DNA of 64,000 bases from Colwellia sp. 75C3 (GTDB lineage: Bacteria; Pseudomonadota; Gammaproteobacteria; Enterobacterales; Alteromonadaceae), in NCBI RefSeq assembly GCF_002836255.1, contig NZ_PJAU01000032.1, positions 1 through 64,000 on the forward strand, in the 5' to 3' direction. Made by a program: the position numbers and the translations under genes. Under the pieces are notes generated by a model. The model was not told where the DNA came from. It saw only the letters and a program-made list of their open reading frames with translations, and made no database searches. Shown in pieces: positions 54,033 through 64,000 of this stretch (position 1 is its first letter; the number at the start of each line of letters is the position of its first letter).

Positions 54033-54902
54033 ATGCCAAAAATATCTGTCGGAAGCGCAATGATTTTACTTGTTATAGGTAACTTAATTGCTGTCTTTTC
54101 TGATGCGTTGATCAAAACCTTATCGGAAGATGTGGCCGTTTATCAATTTGTCTTATTTCGTCAAATTAGTGCGGTCGCTATTTTATTACCGTTATATTTT
54201 TTTACCAATAAAGCACCATTATTAGCGGGTTTAAAGTGGCATATTCTGCGTGGTCACATCTGGTTATTTGGCGCTATTTTTATGGTATTTGCTATCAGTG
54301 CCATGCCATTAGCCACTGCAAACGCCATTTTTTATGCTGCACCTTTATTAATGCTGCCATTGGCGATGATGATATTCAAAGAGCAACTTTCAAATCAAGC
54401 AGTGATTGTCGCTGTTTTAGGATTTATTGGTGTCTTAGTGGTAATAAGACCCACTTATATTGATTGGGCGGCAATAGCGGCATTCATCGTGGCGATAACA
54501 ATGGCCGTTAATAATTTATTAATTAGAAAGTTGCCTAAAAAGCAGAATGTATTTCAAACATTATTGATGACAAATATAGTTGGCATACCGGTGGCATTTT
54601 CATTGGCTATATGGGAAGGAAAAGCGTGGGACTTTGCCCCTATGCTAACAGCAGCAGGTTCAAGCAGCTTTATTTTAATTTATGCGGGAATTTGTATAAT
54701 TGCTTATCGCTCTGGTCAAGTCAGTAAAATTGCCAGCGCTGAATATAGCGGTTTGTTATGTGCTGTTGCTGTGGGCATTGTATGGTTTGATGAAGTACCT
54801 GACTTAGCTATGTTGCTAGGCACCGTGCTTATCATTGCACCACTTATTTGGTTAGCTAAAGTAGAAGCGAATAAAAAACGTCTTGAAGCAGAAACCATCT
54901 AA
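54033..54902 (+). CDS. DMT-superfamily (EamA) transporter
   Basis: 289 residues, from the ATG at 54033 with AGGAG 10 nt upstream. About ten membrane helices in two EamA repeats; the first has VAVYQFVLFRQISAVAIL and ANAIFYAAPLLMLPLAM. It is a probable drug/metabolite exporter or permease. The divergent LysR-type gene suggests regulated export, but the substrate is unknown. Confidence 0.88.
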   Translation: MPKISVGSAMILLVIGNLIAVFSDALIKTLSEDVAVYQFVLFRQISAVAILLPLYFFTNKAPLLAGLKWHILRGHIWLFGAIFMVFAISAMPLATANAIFYAAPLLMLPLAMMIFKEQLSNQAVIVAVLGFIGVLVVIRPTYIDWAAIAAFIVAITMAVNNLLIRKLPKKQNVFQTLLMTNIVGIPVAFSLAIWEGKAWDFAPMLTAAGSSSFILIYAGICIIAYRSGQVSKIASAEYSGLLCAVAVGIVWFDEVPDLAMLLGTVLIIAPLIWLAKVEANKKRLEAETI

Positions 54903-54938
54903 TTAGTAATGACTTATAGGTAATTCCTAATATGGACT

Positions 54939-54969
54939 AGATAATGAGTAATAATATTACTCATTATCT
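54939..54969. terminator. AT-rich bidirectional hairpin between convergent genes
   Basis: A perfect 14-bp stem (AGATAATGAGTAAT / ATTACTCATTATCT) with a 3-nt loop, flanked by an outer AATTAGTAA/TTACTAATT pair (54901-54909, 54971-54979). It separates the transporter from the GntR regulator. Confidence 0.6.
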
Positions 54970-54995
54970 GTTACTAATTAACTTTAATGATAAAT

Positions 54996-55715
54996 TTACG
55001 CTGTTTCAGCCTCTAAAACCTCGATTTGTTTGTTCACTATAGCCAAGGTTGCTTTTTGAGTTACCAAGGCGGCATCAAAAGCTTCTTGTGGTTTTTTATT
55101 TTTAATGAGTTCAAAAATATCAACATGGGCTTGATACTCTTCAACCGTTACCGCAACCAGTCGATTAGTAAAACGAATGTTTATTTTAAGTGCCGTCTCA
55201 ATAAAATTATTTAACTGAATAAAGAAAGGATTATTACTCGCGCAAAGCACACTCTTATGAAAATCAATATCCGCTTCATGGGTATCGTCTTGACCATTAG
55301 TCGCATTTTTCATTCTAACTAATGCATGCTCAATGTTTTCTATATCACTCTCTTGAGCAAATTGTGCTGCTAACGATGCCGCTTCTGGCTCGATAGCTAA
55401 ACGAAGTTGCAAAAAGTGTCTTAATAGATATAAGTCAGGTTTGCCTAAAAGAATCCAGTTAAGCACATCAACATCAAATAAATTCCAATACTTTGAATCA
55501 ACGACTTTAATGCCTTGTCTTGGTCTAGAGCTAATTAAACCTTTAGCCGTTAACATTTTAACCGCTTCTCTCGTTGCAGTTCGGCTTATATTAAACTGAG
55601 TGCACAAGTCAGCCTCAGAAGGCAGGCTATCACCAACTTTATAAGTTCCTTCCATGATTTTTTTACCCAACTCATGTACTACCTGATGGGCCAAATTACG
55701 GTGTGATGGTTCCAT
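54996..55715 (-). CDS. GntR-family regulator with FCD domain
   Basis: 239 residues. An N-terminal winged HTH (QVVHELGKKIMEGTYKVGD, then NISRTATREAVKMLTAKGLI) precedes an FCD effector domain (about 90-220) with the metal-ligand pattern D/H...H (DIDFHKSVL). Members repress sugar or organic-acid genes until the effector binds. It is divergent from lacZ, with a matching operator in between, so it probably controls the galactoside locus. Confidence 0.9.
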   Translation of the reverse strand: MEPSHRNLAHQVVHELGKKIMEGTYKVGDSLPSEADLCTQFNISRTATREAVKMLTAKGLISSRPRQGIKVVDSKYWNLFDVDVLNWILLGKPDLYLLRHFLQLRLAIEPEAASLAAQFAQESDIENIEHALVRMKNATNGQDDTHEADIDFHKSVLCASNNPFFIQLNNFIETALKINIRFTNRLVAVTVEEYQAHVDIFELIKNKKPQEAFDAALVTQKATLAIVNKQIEVLEAETA

Positions 55716-55767
55716 GTGACTGTTTTACCCTATTTTTAACGCTAATCGTCGATTATAAATCATTTAC

Positions 55768-55782
55768 ATTTGTATGACAAAT
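55768..55782. promoter_or_regulatory. Probable FadR/GntR-type operator upstream of lacZ
   Basis: ATTTGTATGACAAAT is a perfect 6+3+6 palindrome. Its core fits the TNGTNNNACNA half-site rule of the FadR/FCD regulators. It lies 53 bp upstream of the regulator start and 231 bp upstream of lacZ. Confidence 0.65.
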
Positions 55783-55982
55783 CATAGCAATCAACTATCT
55801 GATTATTCATAGTATTTGAGATAAGTATCGTAAGTGTCCTTTTAGTACCCTGAGCTTACAGCCAAGCATTTTAGTAACTGGATAATCGTGCAATTATTTT
55901 AGTGTATATACCCTAAAATCTAAACTTACAATTTTAACAAAAAATAACTTGCTTCCGCCCACCTTAATTGTATTATAAATAG

Positions 55983-59237
<3,255 letters not shown>

Positions 59238-59255
59238 AGACGACTAATACTAAAA

Positions 59256-59275
59256 ATAATAATAATAATAATAAC
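59256..59275. repeat. (AAT)n microsatellite after lacZ
   Basis: A run of about six AAT/ATA triplets lies shortly after the lacZ stop. Confidence 0.85.
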
Positions 59276-59312
59276 CTGTGGCACCACATGGTATTAATTT
59301 TGAGAGGCAATA

Positions 59313-61658
59313 ATGACTACAGCTAAAGTACCTAAGTTTTCTGACATTGAGATTATTCAATTATTAACTCAGCAGTATCAACTGTCGGGGCAATTAAAAA
59401 GCCTGCCAGGTTATTGCGATCAAAATTTATTACTGACCACTGAAGATAATGAGCAATATATTGTCAAAATTGCTAACTCTGACGAACCAGAAATTGAGTT
59501 AGCAATGCAAAATGCTGCCATGACACATTTAACTGAAAAGCAATGTGCGGTGCCTCATGTCATAGTCAATCAACATGATGAGACCATCACCACGATTACC
59601 GATGGACAACAAAAACCTTTTTGCTTACGTGTATTAACCTTCATCTCTGGACAGTTTTATGCCGATGCAAATAGCCTTAGCCATAACCCTGCCCTTTGGT
59701 CTGACTTAGGTAAATTTATAGGCAATATTGATCTGGCCCTTGCTGATTTTCAGCATCCAGGAGCCTATCGTTATCATGACTGGGATTTAGCCCAAGGTTA
59801 TCGCGTTTGTATGAGTAAAAAACATTTACTCAACACTCAACAAACCGGTTTGGTTGAAAAATTCTTATCTATTTATCAAACACAAACAATGCCGCTACTG
59901 TCTCAGTTACCACAAGGCATTATTCACAACGACGCCAATGACTATAATTTGTTGGTTGATGATATCAATGACCCGAAAAAAATAACCGGACTTATTGATT
60001 TTGGCGATATCGTACATAGCCATATCGTTAACGAATTAGCTATTGCGTGTGCTTATGCCTTGATGGGTGAAAAAAGTGGCCAACAAAATGTACTTAGCGC
60101 ATTTAAAGCCATTGTTGCGGGTTACCATCAGGTTAGACCATTGCAAGATGTTGAGTTAGAAGTACTTTACTCTTTAGTTACTTTACGTTTGTGTACTAGC
60201 GTTTGTAATTCAGCATTAGCGATAATAGAAGATCCTGAAAACGATTATTTATTAGTCTCTATAAAACCTGCTTGGCAGCTACTCGAACAACTCAGCGTGT
60301 TAAATCCTTACTCGGTTTTATGCCAGTTACGCCAGGCCTGTAAACTGCCGGTAGATAGCGGACAGTTACCTGCAGATATTATTAACTATCGTAAAAAACA
60401 TTTAGGTAAAACATTAAGTTTGAGCTACGAAGAGCCATTAAAAATGGTGCGTGGCCAAGGAGCTTACTTATTTAACGAACAAGGTGTGCCGTATTTAGAT
60501 ATGGTGAACAATGTTTGTCATGTGGGCCATTGTCACCCTAAAGTTGTATCTGCCGCGCAAGCGCAAATGGCCAAGCTCAATACCAACACCCGTTATTTAC
60601 ATGACAACATCATTAATTACGCCGATAAACTCTTAGCAACGATGCCAGACGAATTATCAGTCTGTATGTTGGTAAATTCAGGCAGTGAAGCCAATGAATT
60701 AGCCTTCCGCTTAGCGTGCTGTTACACCAAAGGCACAGAATTATTGGTTGTTGATGGTGCTTATCACGGCAATACTAATGCCTGTATTGAAGCTAGCCCA
60801 TATAAATTTGATGGCCCCGGTGGTGATGGCGCACAACCTTACGTGCATAAGGTAACCTTGCCTGATCCTTACCGAGGCGAGTTCTTAGGAAATACACCCG
60901 AATCTGCTAATGCTTATGCCAATAGTGTTAAAGAGTCTCTGGCACAGATAGAGCGAGCAGGTAAAAAACCTAGTGCCTTTATTTGTGAATCACTGCAAGG
61001 TGTTGCTGGGCAAATCATTATGCCTGATGGTTATTTAACTAACGTTTATCAACAAGTTCGTACTGCTGGCGGCGTCTGTATTGCTGATGAAGTACAAGTA
61101 GGTTTTGGTCGCGTTGGATCGCATATGTGGGCGTTTGAAACCCAAGACGTAGTGCCTGACATTGTGACCTTAGGCAAACCTATTGGTAATGGCCACCCAA
61201 TGGCTGCGGTTATTACTACCCAGGCAATTGCTGATGCTTTTGTTACGGGCATGGAATACTTTAATACCTTTGGCGGTAACCCCGTATCTTGTGCTATCGG
61301 CGCGGCGGTACTTGATGTTATCGAAGAAGAACAGTTACAAAACCATGCGTTAGTCACCGGAAAATACTGCCAAGAAAAGCTAATCGAACTCCAACAGCAA
61401 TTTAACCTTATTGGTGATGTACGTGGTTTAGGTTTGTTTATTGGTGTTGAATTAGTTGAAGACAGAATAACCAAACAACCCGCTACCGATAAAACATCCT
61501 GGTTAGTGGAGTTTTTCAAACAACACCATATATTGCTTAGCACCGAAGGCGCCTTTTACAACATATTAAAAATTAAACCACCATTGGCATTTACCCAAGC
61601 TGATGCGGATAAATTTATTGAAGTACTTCGTTTAGGTTTAACAGAGCTGTCACAGTAA
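59313..61658 (+). CDS. APH-type kinase fused to class III PLP enzyme (phospho-lyase/aminotransferase)
   Basis: 781 residues in two enzyme halves. Residues about 1-330 have the aminoglycoside-phosphotransferase/choline-kinase fold: the nucleotide lysine region QYIVKIA, the catalytic D207 in IIHNDANDYNLL, and GLIDFGD. Residues about 360-781 are a class III aminotransferase-fold enzyme with GSEANELAFRLA and PLP lysine K622 in TLGKPIGNG. Phosphorylation of a hydroxy-amine by the first half followed by phosphate elimination by the second (as in human HYKK with PHYKPL, or ethanolamine-phosphate phospho-lyase) is a natural reading, and similar bacterial fusions are known. The substrate is not readable. 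It probably shares an operon with lacZ. Confidence 0.88.
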   Translation: MTTAKVPKFSDIEIIQLLTQQYQLSGQLKSLPGYCDQNLLLTTEDNEQYIVKIANSDEPEIELAMQNAAMTHLTEKQCAVPHVIVNQHDETITTITDGQQKPFCLRVLTFISGQFYADANSLSHNPALWSDLGKFIGNIDLALADFQHPGAYRYHDWDLAQGYRVCMSKKHLLNTQQTGLVEKFLSIYQTQTMPLLSQLPQGIIHNDANDYNLLVDDINDPKKITGLIDFGDIVHSHIVNELAIACAYALMGEKSGQQNVLSAFKAIVAGYHQVRPLQDVELEVLYSLVTLRLCTSVCNSALAIIEDPENDYLLVSIKPAWQLLEQLSVLNPYSVLCQLRQACKLPVDSGQLPADIINYRKKHLGKTLSLSYEEPLKMVRGQGAYLFNEQGVPYLDMVNNVCHVGHCHPKVVSAAQAQMAKLNTNTRYLHDNIINYADKLLATMPDELSVCMLVNSGSEANELAFRLACCYTKGTELLVVDGAYHGNTNACIEASPYKFDGPGGDGAQPYVHKVTLPDPYRGEFLGNTPESANAYANSVKESLAQIERAGKKPSAFICESLQGVAGQIIMPDGYLTNVYQQVRTAGGVCIADEVQVGFGRVGSHMWAFETQDVVPDIVTLGKPIGNGHPMAAVITTQAIADAFVTGMEYFNTFGGNPVSCAIGAAVLDVIEEEQLQNHALVTGKYCQEKLIELQQQFNLIGDVRGLGLFIGVELVEDRITKQPATDKTSWLVEFFKQHHILLSTEGAFYNILKIKPPLAFTQADADKFIEVLRLGLTELSQ

Positions 61659-61673
61659 AAACGGTTTAACTGA

Positions 61674-61703
61674 AACGAAGACTTCACTGCTGGAGTCTTC
61701 GTT
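61674..61703. terminator. Terminator between convergent fusion and SapC genes
   Basis: A 10-bp stem (AACGAAGACT / AGTCTTCGTT) with a 10-nt loop, followed by ATTCCCTC. It lies 15 bp after the fusion stop and 25 bp before the SapC stop. Confidence 0.7.
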
Positions 61704-61728
61704 ATTCCCTCTGAAATATCCCTGCCCT

Positions 61729-62466
61729 TTACGCTATTTCTGTAGAACAAAGTAACGCATTTTTAATATCAATCAAGGTACTGACATGATTAATGGATGA
61801 GAGCATTGCAGACATTAACGGAACATAACCTTGTTGTTCAAATTGCTTTTGAATATCTGTTGGCACTTTTTCCAACATAGTTTGATTAATGCTGTAGAGA
61901 CCTTCAAGCTTACACTCTTGGCTATTGTTGTACTTGATATCTAACGTTACCGATTCAATCAAGTCATACTCAGATAACAACGTTATAAAGGCACGATTTA
62001 ACACAAAGCCCTGCGTTAAGTCTGCCAATATTTTGGTTTGTTGCTGCAAATAGGCCGTTGCTTTATCCTGGCTAAATAAGCTATTACCTTGCTGCTGTTG
62101 TACCCTATTATCATCAACGTCCAGTGCTAAACTCGGTTTGTCCTGCTGATTATTCCCACTTGGGTCGACATCATTTATCAAATAAAACGGTTGGCTTTGT
62201 ATTTTTAACGGTAAATAACATTTACGCCATAAACCACTGCTTTGATAAATGTTTTCATCAACCGTTAAGCCAAATAACGCCATGGGTTGAAATTGTCCGG
62301 TGTCACTGTCTTTACAGAGAAATATCGGATAATACTGGGCAACCTCAGCAAACTCTTGCAAAACGATATGGCTCATATGAACATTGGCATTATTTGCCAA
62401 TACACCATCAACTAATACCTTGCTGTGTTTATGTTTTTCACTGCTAACTTTCTCTAATTTACCCAT
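61729..62466 (-). CDS. SapC-family protein
   Basis: 245 residues from the ATG at 62466 (GTG at 62478 is an alternative). Matches the SapC pattern seen in marine and xanthomonad sugar loci: HMSHIVLQEFAEVAQYYPIF early, then FGLTVDENIY and ALDVDDNRVQQQ. The family takes its name from a Campylobacter S-layer export gene, but its biochemistry is unknown. It follows the tryptophan halogenase gene by 64 bp on the same strand. SapC next to a flavin halogenase and TonB receptors is a recurring arrangement in carbohydrate-utilization loci. Confidence 0.85.
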   Translation of the reverse strand: MGKLEKVSSEKHKHSKVLVDGVLANNANVHMSHIVLQEFAEVAQYYPIFLCKDSDTGQFQPMALFGLTVDENIYQSSGLWRKCYLPLKIQSQPFYLINDVDPSGNNQQDKPSLALDVDDNRVQQQQGNSLFSQDKATAYLQQQTKILADLTQGFVLNRAFITLLSEYDLIESVTLDIKYNNSQECKLEGLYSINQTMLEKVPTDIQKQFEQQGYVPLMSAMLSSINHVSTLIDIKNALLCSTEIA

Positions 62467-62530
62467 TATCGACCCCACTATTTTTATTATTCTGCTTCCC
62501 TGAAATCAAACTGTAACTTCATGATAGAAG

Positions 62531-64000
62531 TTATACTTTGCTAAAACCAAACTGCGCTATTTTTTCGATTAACTCTCGATTACTCGGCAATGCAGCGGAG
62601 TATTTTACGGTGATTTTTTCATTTTCCGCAAACATACGTTGCGCCAGATTTTGCTCTTTTTCATCTTTTTCACTATTTGATTGCGTGAATTCATAATCCA
62701 TACCGTACAGCACATATTGGTAACTTGCTGCCGAGAAAACTTCACGTTTCTGGCTAAAGTCATACTCCGATGGCGAACGATGCTTCCATAAGGTCATCAA
62801 TTCTTGCAAGCTTTCAGGAATGGTTTCTGGGTCTTTGTTATCACGCCAAAAAGCCGTATCTTCACGTTTACTGGCAATGTAATGCAGCTTCAGAAAATCA
62901 ATTATGCGATCCCAGTTATAACTGAATCGTTCGTTGTAATGCTTGGCAACAATGTCCATACATTCTCTATTGGCGGGTAACTGCTCACTGATAGTCGTAG
63001 CGGCAAGTTCAATCATTACCAATGCAGAGGCCTCTAGTGGCTCTAAAAATCCGGCAGACATTCCAACAGCAACACAATTATTAACCCAAAACTTTTCTCT
63101 AATACCGGGATTAATATCTATTTTTCTAAACGTTAGATCTTCGCTCTTTTCGCCAATAGAAGATTTTAAATATTTACGCAGTGCATTTTCAGCATCACCT
63201 TGAGAAGTATGTTTACTTGAATAAACATGACCGACACCTCGGCGTGACGGCAAACCTATATCCCAGATCCAACCGGCGTCTTGAGCCGTTGATATGGTGT
63301 GAGAAGCAATAGCATCATCGCCCTTTTCATAAGGTATTTGTACTGCCAGTGCCGTATCAATAAATAGCACATCTTTTTTGCTAATAAGCGGTACTTGAAA
63401 ATGTTTGCCAATAAGTAAGGAGGAAAATCCCGTGCAATCAACAAATAAGTCACCTGAGATATCGCCATGATTATTAGTGTTAACACTCGCAATATCGCCA
63501 GAATCTGTACTGTTGATGGTGCCAACATGATCGCTAACATACTCAACACCAAGTTTGTTTATACAATGCGATTTTAAAAATGCTGCAAACTTTCCTGCAT
63601 CCAAATGATAAGCATAGTTAGCGATTGCGGCGTATTCAGGTGAGGTTATTAATTTTGGCGCTAAGCCGTTTTCGCACAACTGCTCTTGAAAACACACTGC
63701 TGCTGAAAATGATTTTGGTTGGCTGCTTTGTTCGCTATTTTGAGAGTTGCTTGGCTGTTGATTATTTTGTTGCCAATATTTAAATAAATCAATATCAAAA
63801 TAGCCCTGAGGAAGTACTAAAGGGTGATAATAAAAATCATCTTCATCACCCGTCACCCATTTGGCAAACTTAGCGCCTTGTTTAAAGCTAACATCACATT
63901 CACGCATGAAGTCAGTTTCAGACACGCCCATTTTTTGTAAGGTACCTCGCATGGTCGGCCAAGTACCCTCACCTACGCCAATGATATTGACATCGGGTGA
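62531..64000 (-). CDS. Flavin-dependent tryptophan halogenase-family protein (N-terminus cut by right edge)
   Basis: 489 residues visible, open to the window edge. The reading frame continues past the internal ATG at 63952 with VGVGEGTWPT, the flavin-halogenase VGEATxPT signature, so the true start is beyond 64000. Other marks: FMRECDVSFKQGAKFAKW (catalytic lysine region), the GWIWDIGLP motif equivalent to WxWxIP, GFLEPLEASA and a C-terminal helical part. Members can halogenate indoles, but those in SapC/TonB loci probably have another substrate. Only part of the FAD site is visible. Confidence 0.9.
   Translation of the reverse strand, partial: SPDVNIIGVGEGTWPTMRGTLQKMGVSETDFMRECDVSFKQGAKFAKWVTGDEDDFYYHPLVLPQGYFDIDLFKYWQQNNQQPSNSQNSEQSSQPKSFSAAVCFQEQLCENGLAPKLITSPEYAAIANYAYHLDAGKFAAFLKSHCINKLGVEYVSDHVGTINSTDSGDIASVNTNNHGDISGDLFVDCTGFSSLLIGKHFQVPLISKKDVLFIDTALAVQIPYEKGDDAIASHTISTAQDAGWIWDIGLPSRRGVGHVYSSKHTSQGDAENALRKYLKSSIGEKSEDLTFRKIDINPGIREKFWVNNCVAVGMSAGFLEPLEASALVMIELAATTISEQLPANRECMDIVAKHYNERFSYNWDRIIDFLKLHYIASKREDTAFWRDNKDPETIPESLQELMTLWKHRSPSEYDFSQKREVFSAASYQYVLYGMDYEFTQSNSEKDEKEQNLAQRMFAENEKITVKYSAALPSNRELIEKIAQFGFSKV

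Noticed and set aside
61049..61543. 164-residue minus-strand ORF inside the fusion gene
   Set aside because: It is antisense to the PLP domain of the fusion, with Ser/Pro-rich, low-information sequence and no ribosome site; a shadow of the real frame.

Overview
The window is AT-rich chromosomal DNA of a marine gammaproteobacterium. A Colwellia-like member of the Alteromonadales is the best guess. This is inferred from the gene repertoire (CrbS-type sensor kinase, DcaP-like porin, SapC plus tryptophan halogenase, secreted GH2 and GH13 enzymes) and from AT-rich intergenic palindromes; no rRNA or other marker gene is present to prove it. I see no rRNA, tRNA or CRISPR array.

Layout. 1-1626: N-terminus of a giant repetitive adhesin on the minus strand, with a LapG-type TAAG site and 100-residue repeats; it runs off the left edge. 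2056-5199: two-gene minus operon for a ThDP-dependent acetolactate-synthase-like enzyme and an aldehyde dehydrogenase. 5687-10809: cytoplasmic hybrid histidine kinase, a secreted-protein gene broken by an in-frame stop, a small exported protein, and an MsrA-thioredoxin-MsrB fusion. 11058-14612: an integron cassette array on the minus strand with five or six attC sites and no integrase in view (CALIN-like). A 20-bp motif in direct and inverted copies lies on its upstream side. 15237-16649: secreted alpha-amylase. 17204-25000: small housekeeping and accessory genes (DUF2007, VOC, GFA, YafY/WYL regulator, RhlE helicase, GNAT, GlcG/HbpS, retropepsin-like protease). 25025-28336: SWIM-SNF2 helicase.

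28443-39549 is one large minus-strand cluster. In transcription order it holds a DcaP-like porin, LivG, an acyl-CoA synthetase, LivH, LivM, a substrate-binding protein, LivF, a PaaK-like CoA ligase, a hotdog thioesterase and an isochorismatase-fold hydrolase. It reads as an uptake-and-CoA-activation pathway for a carboxylic acid, possibly aromatic or fatty. A CrbS-like transporter-sensor kinase (39836-43405) is divergent from it, and a CrbR-like response regulator follows at 44660-45331. 45490-49419: LysR regulator, a probable 267-bp MITE-like element, and mmsAB for valine catabolism. 49722-52810: Fur box, TonB siderophore receptor and PiuC-like hydroxylase. 53013-54902: LysR regulator and DMT exporter. 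54996-64000: a probable galactoside-utilization locus with a GntR/FCD regulator and its likely operator, exported LacZ, a kinase/PLP-enzyme fusion, SapC, and a tryptophan halogenase cut by the right edge.

The most interesting items are the integrase-less cassette array with two reading frames carrying unusual features (a HEPN-like protein and an amber-interrupted membrane protein), the kinase-PLP fusion beside LacZ and the halogenase, and the sensor/transporter/CoA-ligase cluster.
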